NCBI RefSeq assembly: GCF_009938205.1
Contig: NZ_AP019654.1
Coordinates: 1,178,001 to 1,242,000 of the forward strand
Source: Vibrio panuliri
GTDB taxonomy: Bacteria; Pseudomonadota; Gammaproteobacteria; Enterobacterales; Vibrionaceae
Direction: 5' to 3'
DNA: 64,000 bases
The position numbers were made by a program, and so were the translations under genes. Position 1 is the stretch's first letter, and each line of letters starts with the position of its first letter. Shown here piece after piece: positions 1-9,201 of the stretch. The notes beneath the pieces are model-generated. The model was not told the origin of the DNA. It searched no databases and saw only the letters and a list, made by a program, of their open reading frames with translations.

Positions 1-431
1 TAGCGGAGAAGGGCGGCAGCGCAAACGTTGCAGTACTGAAATCTGTTGTGACACAAGCAAGTTCAGCGATCCCTGTTATGCCGCTTTACATTGCGATGGT
101 ATTTAAGAAAATGCGCGAAGAAGGCGTACATGAAGGCTGTATGGAACAGATCTTCCGTATGTTTAGTCAGCGTCTTTACAAAGAAGATGGCACGGCGGCA
201 GAAGTGGACGACCATAACCGTCTACGCCTCGATGACTGGGAACTGCGTGAGGACATTCAGCAACACTGTCGCGAACTATGGCCGCAAATTACCAGCGAAA
301 ATCTAAAAGAGCTCACTGATTACGTAGAGTACAAAGAAGAGTTCTTGAAGCTGTTTGGCTTTGGTGTTGACGGTGTGGACTACGAAGCGGATGTAAATAC
401 TGCAGTTGACGCTGGATTTATCAACATCTAA
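1..431 (+). CDS. fabV: Enoyl-ACP reductase FabV, C-terminal part
   Basis: This is the last 142 residues of a gene that begins before the window; the reading frame is open from base 3. FabV is the NADH-dependent trans-2-enoyl-ACP/CoA reductase that completes each elongation cycle of fatty acid synthesis in Vibrio, a long member (about 400 residues) of the short-chain dehydrogenase superfamily. The visible part ([15 protein letters not shown], then the [16 protein letters not shown] tail) matches what I recall of the FabV C-terminus. The catalytic Tyr-Lys pair lies upstream and cannot be checked. A strong hairpin follows 40 bp after the stop. Confidence 0.85.
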   Translation, partial: AEKGGSANVAVLKSVVTQASSAIPVMPLYIAMVFKKMREEGVHEGCMEQIFRMFSQRLYKEDGTAAEVDDHNRLRLDDWELREDIQQHCRELWPQITSENLKELTDYVEYKEEFLKLFGFGVDGVDYEADVNTAVDAGFINI

Positions 432-471
432 TCCCGCCTAGTATCACAGATAGCGATACTGAGTGAATAAT

Positions 472-500
472 AAAACGGAGCTAATAAGCTCCGTTTTCTA
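472..500 (+). terminator. Rho-independent terminator after fabV
   Basis: An 11-bp perfect stem (AAAACGGAGCT / AGCTCCGTTTT) with a 4-nt loop sits between the end of fabV and the convergent RTX gene. The A-rich left arm means it can act in both directions. Confidence 0.85.
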
Positions 501-523
501 TTTTGGCTGCTTAGAAAATGTGG

Positions 524-3442
524 TTACACCACATCGTCCCACTGCACATCGCTGATCACTGAGACCGTATCATTACCATCGACAAAGGTGTAGCTGTAGA
601 TATTGCCACTCACACCGACGCTATTTAGCTGCGCTTGAACGGCTGGGTCGGTAATATCTGCAACGGAGAGGGTCTCCATTTTATCAAATGTAAAGTTGGA
701 TTGGGTCAACTGTAGCTTCTCAATATCGACAGCGAAGAAAGCGTTACTTGGGGTGCCGTCAATACTCTGCGCGGAGTCTTTGACCGTATCTAAGTCGAGC
801 AGTAGCGTATCCTTGTTGTCACTACCCACGACCATTTCCACATTTTGTAGCTTAGAGTTGCTGGTAACGGCGAAATCTACATCGTGTTCAACACTTTCGG
901 TTGAAAGCTCGTAAGTGCTGTCAAAACTCGCGTTGTGAGCAATCACAACGTCAAAGCCGTTGCCGCCATCAACAAAGTCATTGCCATTATCGAAGATAAT
1001 ATCATGCCCGTCGCCTGCCGCTACGACGTCGAGACCATGGCCGCCAGCTAGCACGTCATTCCCTGTACCGCCAATAAGCAAGTCGTCGGCTTGGTAAGTT
1101 TTCACTGTGTTTAGGTAGTAGTCGCTAGAGTCTTGCGCACCAAAGGCATTTTTGTCGAATGTGCCAGACGCCGCTGAGAACTGAATTTCATCGAACTTGG
1201 CGTTGCCAGTGTCGCTTGGTGTGATGGTAAAGTCACCATTGTGGTTCCCATTGCCATTTTCCAGCACTTTGATATTGTCTGTTGCAGGATCAATCCCATG
1301 AGCAGCCAATGCTTGTGAAGAGATTTCACCCGCAGTGAAGTAACCGCTAGCGATTTCTTTGCCTTGGTCAAATACCGTCCATACCCCCACTTCATGAGTA
1401 CCATCAAAGCCCTCGTTTGCAAACAAGCGGCTGATTGCGACATCTGCCGCCATGGTGTCGTTATCGACACTAACTGAGAGAACTTCCGATTGACCAGCGG
1501 CATCGCCAGCTTGCCCGCTATCTTTAAAGCTAAAACCAATTTGGTTTGCTTGGCCACTTTCAGGGTTGCCTGCGACACCAAATCCACGGCTGGTTATGGT
1601 GATATCCGCTTGTGAGCCGTCAGGATTGTAGGCGGTTCCATCTGTGATACGTTCCACGGTGGCTTCTGTGATATCGTTTGCTGGCGCGTAATCACCGAGC
1701 AAGATATCGTTGCCTGAGCCACCAATTAGCACATCGTTTCCATATCCACCTTGAATTTTGTCGTCGTTCTCGCCGCCATCAAGCCAATCTGAGCCCTCTT
1801 GCTTACCCGCGGTTGAGTCACTTTCTATCACTTTGATCTCGCGAATAAAGTAGTCGCTTGAATCGAGCTTAGCTCCGTTACTGATCTCATACACGCCTTG
1901 CGCTGCTGAGAACTCAATTTGGTCAAAGGCGATCCCATTGGTATCATCGAGGGTAATATCAAAAAAGCCGCTTGAGCTTGAACCGTTATCGTTGCTAAGC
2001 AATTTGATGTTGTCACTCAGAGACAGTCCGTGGGTTTGAAGCGTTGCATCGTCGAGATCATAGTCGGTGAAGTATCCTGTCGCAATGACAACACCGTTGC
2101 TCAAAGCCGTCCATTTACCCACTTCGTTCGCGCCATTGTCTGCTTCATTCGCGTAGAGACGATCAATTGAGATTCGCGCAGCGCTGTGGTCACTGCCTAA
2201 ATCATAGGTTAATGATTCAGACTCACCTTGACGGGTATTTTCATCGTAGCTAAAGCCGAGCTGTTTAGCGTTGCCTGTTTCAGGGTTTCCATCGACCCCT
2301 ACTTTATGTTTGGCCCCCCAAACTTTCGCATCGGCTGCGTTAGGGTTATAGGCTTTGGCGTCAAGGAGGTTTATTCCATCAATGCCTTCAAAATCGTATC
2401 GGTCATCACCAATCAGTAGGTCGTTGCCGACACCACCCAGCAATACGTCATCATCGTTACCACCGAACAAGCTATCTGAGTTGTTGAGTGAGTTACTCTC
2501 CAGTTCAACATACTCAACATCTTTGACAAAGAAATCACTGGAATCGGCAATATCTTTGTTATTGATATATTGACCACTGGCGGCAGAAAACTGAATTTCA
2601 TCAAATGTGGTAAAGCCGACGTCTTGTGGCTCTATCACAAATAAACCACTTGAGTCGCCATCGCCTTGCTGCAGTACTTTGAGGTTGTCTTGAGCTGGGT
2701 CGAGGTTGTAAAACTCCAATGTGGCTTGGTTAAACTCGCCAACAGTAAAGTATCCAGACTCGACCACAACGCCTTCACGAAGTACTGTCCAGATACCGAC
2801 TTCATTTATGTTTTCTTTGCCAGTGCCATCAGCGGAGCCTTCGTTTTGGAATAACCTTTCGATAGAGACTTTAGCTGCATATGAGTGCTCGCCCAATGAG
2901 ACCGACAGAACTTCAGATGCCCCTGCGCGATCGCCTGGCTCGCCATCATCCTGATAACTAAAGCCGATTTGACCTGTATTGCCACTCTCACCGGTACCTA
3001 ATACGCCATATGCGTCATTCTTAACATAGACCTTAGCTTCACTGCCATCAGGGTTATAGGCCTTTGCGAGAGAAAAATCGGCTTTGCTTGCTAGAGTAAA
3101 GTCGACATAAAGATGACCAGAACTGTCGGCCGCAAGATGGCGGGTAAAGTCATCACCAAGAAGTACGTCATTACCGCCTTCGCCAAAGACAACATCGTTG
3201 CCTTCACCTGCATTGACGATGTCATTTCCTTTCGCCGCTTTTACGATATATTCACCGGATGGCGCGACAATCACATCGTTGTCATCATTGCCATCGATGA
3301 CATTTCCAATGGCACTAAAAGGGGGAACTATATTGTACAACTCGCCATTGATATCCAGCTTTGGATAGAGACTATCAATACTTGGTTCAACAAGCTCAAC
3401 TCGATTTTGAGCTTGAGCTAATTTGGCTTGGTTGGTGGTCAT
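524..3442 (-). CDS. RTX-type secreted protein with three ~180-residue repeats, probable type I secretion substrate
   Basis: This 972-residue acidic protein starts at the ATG at 3442 (GAGG 8 nt upstream); an in-frame ATG at 3496 has no better support. Glycine/aspartate nonapeptides typical of calcium-binding RTX repeats (GGxGxDxLxG) occur in four blocks at about residues 50-97, 325-347, 550-584 and 786-832. Between them lie three copies of a module at about 128-312, 363-539 and 603-783. Each begins AYNP, has a GYFT motif in the middle and ends with FDxIxFSAAxG and DSSDYF-like motifs. There is no Sec signal peptide, and the C-terminal ~140 residues fit an uncleaved type I secretion signal. It lies 202 bp downstream of the adaptor and exporter genes on the same strand. 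Function is unknown; an adhesin or matrix protein is plausible. I do not recognise the repeated module. Confidence 0.8.
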   Translation of the reverse strand: MTTNQAKLAQAQNRVELVEPSIDSLYPKLDINGELYNIVPPFSAIGNVIDGNDDNDVIVAPSGEYIVKAAKGNDIVNAGEGNDVVFGEGGNDVLLGDDFTRHLAADSSGHLYVDFTLASKADFSLAKAYNPDGSEAKVYVKNDAYGVLGTGESGNTGQIGFSYQDDGEPGDRAGASEVLSVSLGEHSYAAKVSIERLFQNEGSADGTGKENINEVGIWTVLREGVVVESGYFTVGEFNQATLEFYNLDPAQDNLKVLQQGDGDSSGLFVIEPQDVGFTTFDEIQFSAASGQYINNKDIADSSDFFVKDVEYVELESNSLNNSDSLFGGNDDDVLLGGVGNDLLIGDDRYDFEGIDGINLLDAKAYNPNAADAKVWGAKHKVGVDGNPETGNAKQLGFSYDENTRQGESESLTYDLGSDHSAARISIDRLYANEADNGANEVGKWTALSNGVVIATGYFTDYDLDDATLQTHGLSLSDNIKLLSNDNGSSSSGFFDITLDDTNGIAFDQIEFSAAQGVYEISNGAKLDSSDYFIREIKVIESDSTAGKQEGSDWLDGGENDDKIQGGYGNDVLIGGSGNDILLGDYAPANDITEATVERITDGTAYNPDGSQADITITSRGFGVAGNPESGQANQIGFSFKDSGQAGDAAGQSEVLSVSVDNDTMAADVAISRLFANEGFDGTHEVGVWTVFDQGKEIASGYFTAGEISSQALAAHGIDPATDNIKVLENGNGNHNGDFTITPSDTGNAKFDEIQFSAASGTFDKNAFGAQDSSDYYLNTVKTYQADDLLIGGTGNDVLAGGHGLDVVAAGDGHDIIFDNGNDFVDGGNGFDVVIAHNASFDSTYELSTESVEHDVDFAVTSNSKLQNVEMVVGSDNKDTLLLDLDTVKDSAQSIDGTPSNAFFAVDIEKLQLTQSNFTFDKMETLSVADITDPAVQAQLNSVGVSGNIYSYTFVDGNDTVSVISDVQWDDVV

Positions 3443-3644
3443 TAAGGATTCCTCGATCAATCGTATGATTAATAAGAGGCGGCTCAGCCATCTCATAGTG
3501 ATGAGATCTGGAGCTTTCCGTCCTTATCTCACGATAAGTTTGGCTTTACTCGTTGTTATCGTCCCCAAACCGTCATTTGAGCAGTTTGAGAGGTTAATGC
3601 GGACCATCAGGTTGTTTTATAGCAGGGGTCCTGTCTGCTATGGA
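3443..3644 (-). promoter_or_regulatory. Intergenic leader of the RTX gene with two hairpins
   Basis: This 202-bp gap separates the adaptor gene from the RTX gene. Two perfect short hairpins are present: TAGCAG/CTGCTA at 3619-3639 and ATCTCAT/ATGAGAT at 3490-3507. Neither is followed by a clear U-tract on the minus strand, so they are not convincing terminators. The gap could hold a separate promoter or leader that lets the substrate be expressed differently from the exporter; I cannot point to certain -35/-10 boxes. Confidence 0.3.
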
Positions 3645-4994
3645 TTAGTTTTCTCGCATAGCCTTATAGGCGGTAACAAAAAGAGGTGACAGTAAATAGT
3701 CTAAGGGTGTTTGTTCTCCCAATAAGATCATCACTTCTGCAGGCATGCCGGGTTGCAGAGTGACGGAGTCGAGCTGAGCTAGGTCACTTTGGTCTAACTC
3801 AACTTGGGCGAGATACGCAGAGTTTCCTGAGGCTTTGTCCGTGATTCTGTCGGCTGACAGATGCACCAATTTCCCTTTAACGGGCGGTGTGCGACGAAAA
3901 TTGTAGGCGGTCAAACGTACTTCGGTTGCCAGACCAATATGGACGACATCGATGTCTTCTGGTTGCACTAATGCCTCGACAATTAATTGATCTTGCTGGG
4001 GGACGATTTCCATAATTTTCTGCCCCGCACTGATCACCGATTGAGGAGAAAAGACGCTCAGTCCTACCACGACCCCTGATTGAGGCGCGCGGATCTCGAT
4101 TCTACTTAGGACCTGCTCGGCATTGAGCATCTCTTCTGATGTTTCGCGAATGGATTTTTCTAACTGCTGGATCTCTTCACCAAGTTGCTTGGCATAAATA
4201 AAATCGGCATTGTTATCTTGTAACTTCGCTTCGGACACGGCGCGCTGAGCGCGATGAATTTTGGCGTTTAGTTCAGCAAGGTTACCGCTTAAATTGGTGA
4301 ACTCACGTTTAAGATCCAGTAAACGAGACTTGGAGGTGTTGCCGGTTTCAAGTAGCTCTTCATGCATTTTGACTTGCTCAGATAGGTAGAGCAGGGCTTG
4401 TTGGTCTGACTGGTAACGTTGTTCAAGACCTTGTAAGTCGATGTGCGCTTGAGCCGTTTTTTCTTCGAGCACTTTGTCCTCACCCAAACGCAGTGAGCGC
4501 CGTTTGGCAAACAACTGATTTTGTGTGGCAATCACATTTTGCACATGGGGGTCTGATTGGTATTTAAGTAGCCGAGTATCGTAGGCAACAGAGTCGCTGC
4601 CGAGCAGTTCAGCCTGAAGCCGGTTGAGGCGCGCGGTTTCACTTTGCCATTTTGCACGCAAACCATACAGTTGCGCTTTGGCTCTGGATGCATTGAGCGT
4701 CACGAGCAGTTGACCCTGCGTGACATGCTGTCCATCGCTGATATGAATCGCTTCGACGATGCCGCCTTCTAGATGCTGGACGGGTTTACGCTTGGATTCA
4801 ACAATAATCACTCCGGGGGCAATTGCGGCACTGGCGAGTTTAGCTTGTGACGACCACCATAGAAACACACTCAATAGAAGTAAGACGATCAACACACCCA
4901 TTTTGATAACAGCACCACTACCAAAGGTGAGCTTGCGGTGATCGACAAAGTGGATCCCAGATTGGTCAATATGATGAAACTGTCCATTAGCCAT
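3645..4994 (-). CDS. HlyD-family periplasmic adaptor of a type I secretion system
   Basis: The protein has 449 residues. It has a short cytoplasmic N-terminus, one membrane span at about residues 30-48 and the motif KPVQHLEGGIVEAI typical of PrtE/HlyD adaptors. A long helical coiled-coil region (about 110-290) and a C-terminal beta domain (RIEIRAPQSGVVVGL onward) follow. Adaptors of this family bridge the inner-membrane ABC exporter and a TolC-type outer-membrane channel. Its start codon lies inside the last codons of the exporter gene (8-bp overlap), which indicates translational coupling. No TolC gene is in the window, so a shared outer-membrane channel encoded elsewhere is inferred. Confidence 0.9.
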   Translation of the reverse strand: MANGQFHHIDQSGIHFVDHRKLTFGSGAVIKMGVLIVLLLLSVFLWWSSQAKLASAAIAPGVIIVESKRKPVQHLEGGIVEAIHISDGQHVTQGQLLVTLNASRAKAQLYGLRAKWQSETARLNRLQAELLGSDSVAYDTRLLKYQSDPHVQNVIATQNQLFAKRRSLRLGEDKVLEEKTAQAHIDLQGLEQRYQSDQQALLYLSEQVKMHEELLETGNTSKSRLLDLKREFTNLSGNLAELNAKIHRAQRAVSEAKLQDNNADFIYAKQLGEEIQQLEKSIRETSEEMLNAEQVLSRIEIRAPQSGVVVGLSVFSPQSVISAGQKIMEIVPQQDQLIVEALVQPEDIDVVHIGLATEVRLTAYNFRRTPPVKGKLVHLSADRITDKASGNSAYLAQVELDQSDLAQLDSVTLQPGMPAEVMILLGEQTPLDYLLSPLFVTAYKAMREN

Positions 4995-6705
4995 ACGCTA
5001 CCGCCTGGTTGATGTTGTAAACTTTGGCTGCTTGCTCAGAGCTATGTGCTGAGGTGATTTCACCGTTCTTTAACTGCACCACCCAATCAACATGCTGGAT
5101 CAGTTGTGTGTTGTGAGAGACGATCACCACGGCGGTGTGGCTCTGCTTTAACTGGGGCAGTAAGTGGTAAAAAGCGTTGCGTTTGGCGCTATCTAGGTGA
5201 GCATCGGGCTCATCCAGGATCAATAATTTGGGTTGATAATAGAGTGCGCGGGCAACCGAAATCCCTTTAAGCAAGCCCATTGGAATGGTGTCGTTATGGC
5301 TACCAATTATGGTGTTGTAGCCGTTCGGAAGTGAAATGATATCTTGGTGGATTGCTATTTTCTTCGCTGCACTGATGACTTTGTCATCGTCTAGCTGCGG
5401 ATCAAAGTGGGCAATGTTTTGTTTTATGGTGCCAGCGACAAAAGAAGTGTGCTGTGGCGCATAACCAATCACGGACTTCAGTTGTGCAGAATCCCATTGA
5501 GGGAGGCGAGCCCCGTCGATTTTTATATCACCGGAGTGGGGCTGGTATATATTGGCAAGCAGTTTACAAAGTACACTTTTGCCTGAGCCACTATCGCCCA
5601 TCACCATCACACTGTTACCGCACTCGAGTTTGAGGCGGATGTTTTTCAGCAGCGGAAGTTTTGCCTGTTCTGGATACCAAGTTAAACCATCAATATGCAG
5701 TGCCCCTTTGACTTGGCTAAACTCGGTGGTTTGGGTGTTATTCGGTTGAACGGCAAAGTGAGCGGATATTCGTTGGTGAGCATCAAGCACATTGCGCCAA
5801 ACTTGCAGTGAGTTTGGCAGTTGCTCTAAAGGTTGCAGTGTTCGAGACATCAGTATTGAACCCGCGATGATACCACCTGCCGTCATACTGTTGTTGACAA
5901 CTAACCAAGCGCCCAATCCCATGATGGCCATCTGTAAGGTGAACCTTAGACATTTTGCCATCGAAGTGAGGGTGCTGGTGGTGTGACCGAGTTCGAGTTC
6001 ATGCCAGATTCGTTCAGCAGTAAGATGCTGATATTGCTGGCGTAAACCATGGCTTAAATACTGGGACTGAACCGACTCTGCTTGGTGAACCACTTGCTCA
6101 TTTGCGGCGCGACAGGCGCTTTCCATCATTTGCGCATGAGCGAACTGTTTCTCTTTACGTTTGTGGATGAAATACGCAAGCCCACCAACCAAACAGATTG
6201 ATATTAAGGCAAGTGCTCCAATCAATGGATGTAAGCTGAACAGGACTAAAATAAATAGCGGCGTCCAAATAAGATCAAATGGCAGCAAAAATGCAGGGGA
6301 AACCATAAATGCTTTAAGCTCTTTTACATCATGCAGTGTTGGCTGTTGCGGTTGAATGGTATTGAGGGCAAATAGATGGCTTGAGAGTAAAGCATCTAAA
6401 TGGACCGATTTTTTGTAAAGATAGCGGTTGCGTAAAATATCCATCGCCGCTTGGATAACCAGCAAGAAAAATACGATAGCGCTGATCAACAGGAGTGTAT
6501 CCATACTGCGGCTTGTTAAGACTCGGTCGAAAACCTGTAAGCTATAAATTGGAACGACTAATATTAGAAGGTTAAGAAAAAAACCGGCAAAAATTAGAGT
6601 CAGTACAACTCTACGATTAAACGGTGATATTTCGCTCCATTGCGACTGAGTGATATCCATAAATGCCGAGTAATTGCTGTCCAAAAATTGACGCAATCCT
6701 AACAT
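4987..6705 (-). CDS. Type I secretion ABC permease/ATPase (PrtD-like) with degenerate signature motif
   Basis: This 572-residue half-transporter has a membrane domain (residues ~30-310) fused to an ATPase domain. There is no N-terminal C39 peptidase domain, which fits export of an RTX substrate with an uncleaved C-terminal signal. The ATPase has Walker A GDSGSGKS (370-377), Q418 in the Q-loop, Walker B LLILDEP with the catalytic Glu (~499) and H531. The five residues that align with the LSGGQ signature read IPMGL, although the following VARAL is kept. It is the first gene of the operon with the HlyD adaptor and the RTX protein. The start has no obvious Shine-Dalgarno sequence; a second ATG at 6660 is an alternative. 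Confidence 0.88.
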   Translation of the reverse strand: MLGLRQFLDSNYSAFMDITQSQWSEISPFNRRVVLTLIFAGFFLNLLILVVPIYSLQVFDRVLTSRSMDTLLLISAIVFFLLVIQAAMDILRNRYLYKKSVHLDALLSSHLFALNTIQPQQPTLHDVKELKAFMVSPAFLLPFDLIWTPLFILVLFSLHPLIGALALISICLVGGLAYFIHKRKEKQFAHAQMMESACRAANEQVVHQAESVQSQYLSHGLRQQYQHLTAERIWHELELGHTTSTLTSMAKCLRFTLQMAIMGLGAWLVVNNSMTAGGIIAGSILMSRTLQPLEQLPNSLQVWRNVLDAHQRISAHFAVQPNNTQTTEFSQVKGALHIDGLTWYPEQAKLPLLKNIRLKLECGNSVMVMGDSGSGKSVLCKLLANIYQPHSGDIKIDGARLPQWDSAQLKSVIGYAPQHTSFVAGTIKQNIAHFDPQLDDDKVISAAKKIAIHQDIISLPNGYNTIIGSHNDTIPMGLLKGISVARALYYQPKLLILDEPDAHLDSAKRNAFYHLLPQLKQSHTAVVIVSHNTQLIQHVDWVVQLKNGEITSAHSSEQAAKVYNINQAVAYG

Positions 6706-6799
6706 TCAAATATTTATAAAAGCGACAGGGTTTTAGCCCGTATTCAGGGAAATGCTGATTTAATGTGTTGAAATGATGATTAAGACTTTGAAATAAAAT

Positions 6800-6823
6800 G
6801 GGTTTCTTATTTATAAGAAACCC
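6800..6823 (-). terminator. Rho-independent terminator of xthA
   Basis: An 11-bp perfect stem (GGGTTTCTTAT / ATAAGAAACCC) with a 2-nt apparent loop is followed on the minus strand by ATTTTATTT. It lies 9 bp after the xthA stop and upstream of the exporter gene on the same strand. Confidence 0.8.
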
Positions 6824-6832
6824 AAAAGAAAA

Positions 6833-7642
6833 TTATTGTGTGAAAGAAGACCAAATTGGCGCGTGATCAGATGGTTTCTCAATACCACGCAACTCGTAAT
6901 CAATATCCGCTTCAATACACTTATTCGCTAGACTCTCCGTCGCGAGAACCACGTCAATTCTGAGCCCTCGGTTGTCATCAAAACCGCGTGAGCGATAATC
7001 AAACCATGAGAATTTATCATCAGCATTTGGATGTAATTTACGGAAGGTGTCAACGAAGCCCCAATCCAATAGAGTTTGTAACCATTCGCGTTCTTCTGGT
7101 TGGAATGAGCATTTGCCCGTTTTTAGCCAACGTTTACGGTTTGCTTCACCAATACCAATATCAAGATCAATCGGGCTGATATTAATGTCGCCCATAACAA
7201 TTAAGTTGTCTTGATTATTGTGGTATTCATCAAGATATTTCATCAAATCTTGGTAAAACTCGCGCTTATAAGGGTATTTGGTTTCATGGTTAATATTGTC
7301 GCCCTGCGGGAAGTAGCCATTGAGAACCGTGGTTTTTTCACCTTGGCTGTTCTCAAAGGTTGCCATGATCATTCGCTTTTGGTGTTCTTCGTTGTCGCTC
7401 GGAAAACCTTTTTGAATCGAGACCGGCTCTTGTTTGCAAAGTAGAGCAACGCCATAGTGCGCTTTTTGCCCATGGAAATAGACTTTGTAACCCATGGCTT
7501 CAACGTCGGCAATCGGGAAGGCTTCGTCATGGACTTTGATTTCTTGCAAGCCAATTACATCAGGTTGATGTTTGTTGATAAGCGCTTGAAGTTGGTGAAG
7601 ACGCGCACGTAGACCGTTGATATTAAATGATACGACTTTCAT
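6833..7642 (-). CDS. xthA: Exodeoxyribonuclease III (AP endonuclease)
   Basis: The 269-residue protein belongs to the exonuclease III/APE family, which cleaves 5' of abasic sites and degrades the 3' ends of duplex DNA in base-excision repair. It carries the family motifs in order: [10 protein letters not shown] at the N-terminus, GLQEIKV with the metal-binding Glu, a GYFPQG segment, MGDINISP with the catalytic Asp/Asn, and the C-terminal PSDHAPI with the catalytic His. Length matches the E. coli enzyme (268). An AAGGAG box 5 nt from the ATG fixes the start. It is followed by its own terminator, so it is probably transcribed alone or from the priC side. Confidence 0.95.
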   Translation of the reverse strand: MKVVSFNINGLRARLHQLQALINKHQPDVIGLQEIKVHDEAFPIADVEAMGYKVYFHGQKAHYGVALLCKQEPVSIQKGFPSDNEEHQKRMIMATFENSQGEKTTVLNGYFPQGDNINHETKYPYKREFYQDLMKYLDEYHNNQDNLIVMGDINISPIDLDIGIGEANRKRWLKTGKCSFQPEEREWLQTLLDWGFVDTFRKLHPNADDKFSWFDYRSRGFDDNRGLRIDVVLATESLANKCIEADIDYELRGIEKPSDHAPIWSSFTQ

Positions 7643-7670
7643 TCGTTCTCCTTATTATTGGCTGACTGCT

Positions 7671-7832
7671 TTACTGAGCTGCGAGCTTTGCTTCGAGATC
7701 ACTCTGCACTATTTTGATCGCTTCGAGTGCAGTTTTTGGATCGACCTCGTTGCTTTCTAGTAGATAGATAAGATCGACGGCAAGTTTGATCTCATCTGGT
7801 GCCGTTTCTAGGCCTTGCGCCACTGAGTTCAT
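7671..7832 (-). CDS. Small YbaM-like (DUF2496) protein
   Basis: This 53-residue protein begins MNSVAQGLETAPDEIKLAVD. It follows priC with one base between the priC stop and its ATG, so it is translationally coupled. The core (APDEIKLAVDLIYLLE, then a helix ending in the KLAAQ tail) resembles E. coli YbaM, which also lies next to priC. The function of that family is not known to me. The frame extends upstream to an ATG at 7985 inside priC, but the 7832 start follows GAGAGA and fits the family length, so I chose it. The predicted product is all-helical and acidic. Confidence 0.75.
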   Translation of the reverse strand: MNSVAQGLETAPDEIKLAVDLIYLLESNEVDPKTALEAIKIVQSDLEAKLAAQ

Positions 7833-7833
7833 G

Positions 7834-8382
7834 TTATTGATTTCTCTCTCGGTAGGTGATCTGGTTTTCGAGCTTGTTTTTGGCATCACGGCATCGCTGA
7901 AGTCGCTGCTCGGTGGCAAGCAAGGCTTGTTGTGCTTGTTGCTGGGCAAACGGAGGCGCGGAGTTAAGCGCTTGCTGTTTATCAAGTACCATATCCATTA
8001 AACGCCGTTCCCACTCCTGATGTTGCGCCAGTTCTTGATAAAGCTTGTTGATTGGCTTTTGAAAGTGGCTGTGATGCTTAGGTTCTTGTTTGCGAATGGA
8101 TTGGGTGGCCAACTCACGTTGAATCGCACTCAATTGCGAAAAAAGACGCTCTGACAGATATTCGGCTCGGAGCGCAGTTAACTTACCACTCTCTTGCTCA
8201 CGCATTAAGGTCGTTAAAGTGGCTTGTGCTTCTTTAACGCAGGGCACGAGTAAACGAGAACTCCCGTGAAAAAGACGTTCATCAAACAGTGCTTGGTGAT
8301 GTTCGCCTCGCGAACGGTCAAGTTCAGCGGCTTGGACTGCTAACTGTTCGAGCGTAGCGATTAGCGGTTTAAATTGGGTCAT
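7834..8382 (-). CDS. priC: Primosomal replication protein N'' (PriC)
   Basis: This 182-residue, basic, helical protein is related to PriC. PriC recognises stalled forks and helps reload the DnaB helicase in the PriC-dependent restart pathway. The C-terminal half has the family-like run LYQELAQHQEWERRL, followed by Arg/Gln-rich helices. Its ATG overlaps the TGA of the upstream permease gene (ATGA), so I prefer the start at 8382 over the in-frame ATG at 8397. A YbaM-like gene follows directly, as in E. coli. PriC is poorly conserved, so the call rests partly on this neighbourhood. Confidence 0.8.
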   Translation of the reverse strand: MTQFKPLIATLEQLAVQAAELDRSRGEHHQALFDERLFHGSSRLLVPCVKEAQATLTTLMREQESGKLTALRAEYLSERLFSQLSAIQRELATQSIRKQEPKHHSHFQKPINKLYQELAQHQEWERRLMDMVLDKQQALNSAPPFAQQQAQQALLATEQRLQRCRDAKNKLENQITYRERNQ

Positions 8383-9158
8383 ATTGCGACAAACCATGCG
8401 TCATAAGCGAGTTTTATTGCCAAAATACTGACAACGGAAACAAAAATCGGACGGATAAAACCGGCACCAAAGCGAATTGCAGAGTGTGCGCCAACGAAAG
8501 CGCCAGCCATTAAGCATACTCCCATGGTTAATCCCAGTACCCAATCGATATGGCCTAAGATAGCAAAGGTAATCAATGAGGTGAAATTACTGGTGAAGTT
8601 CATCGCTTTGGCAACGCCAGAGGCCATAAGAATATTGAGCCGATAAAGTGCCATGGTACTGACAGTCCAAAAAGCGCCAGTTCCTGGGCCTGCCACGCCA
8701 TCATAGAACCCCAGTATTCCACCTTGTAGATACTGTTTTTTACTAAATACAGGGCACGAAACGGGGAGATCGTTGCTGCTATTTTGTGGGGTTTTGTGCC
8801 AAACAGAGTAGATTGCCGCCGCTAAAATCACCAAAGGTAGCGCCTTTTCTAACCATTCTGTGCTTATTTGGTCGACAAACAGCGTTCCAAGAGTTGCGCC
8901 GATTAACGTTGAGATAAAAGCGCGACGCCAAAACTGCGGTTTGAACAGGCGTTTTCGATAATAGGTAAATGCAGCAGTCGATGACGCGAATGTTGCTGCC
9001 AGTTTGTTGGTGCCAAGAGCAATATGCGGGGGCAAGCCGAGAGAAAGTAGGGCGGGCACGGTTAACATTCCGCCACCGCCAGCAACTGCATCAATAAACC
9101 CCGCGATGAATGCGACCAGCGCAAGTACCAACAACATGGTTGGTTCTAACATTTCCAT
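8379..9158 (-). CDS. TSUP (TauE/SafE) family membrane permease, YfcA-like
   Basis: This 259-residue integral membrane protein has about eight predicted spans. It carries the N-terminal signature FIDAVAGGGGMLTVPAL and the paired internal motif GFYDGVAGPGTGAFW typical of the TauE/SafE/TSUP superfamily. Members export or import sulfur-containing anions or other small organic anions; the substrate cannot be read from sequence. The closest E. coli relative I recall is YfcA. The gene overlaps priC by four bases and follows dinG by 43 bp on the same strand, so dinG-permease-priC-ybaM may be one transcript. Confidence 0.88.
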   Translation of the reverse strand: MEMLEPTMLLVLALVAFIAGFIDAVAGGGGMLTVPALLSLGLPPHIALGTNKLAATFASSTAAFTYYRKRLFKPQFWRRAFISTLIGATLGTLFVDQISTEWLEKALPLVILAAAIYSVWHKTPQNSSNDLPVSCPVFSKKQYLQGGILGFYDGVAGPGTGAFWTVSTMALYRLNILMASGVAKAMNFTSNFTSLITFAILGHIDWVLGLTMGVCLMAGAFVGAHSAIRFGAGFIRPIFVSVVSILAIKLAYDAWFVAI

Positions 9159-9201
9159 TGATTATTCTTCTTGTTCTGGCTGCACTCAAACAGTGAGCTT
9201 G

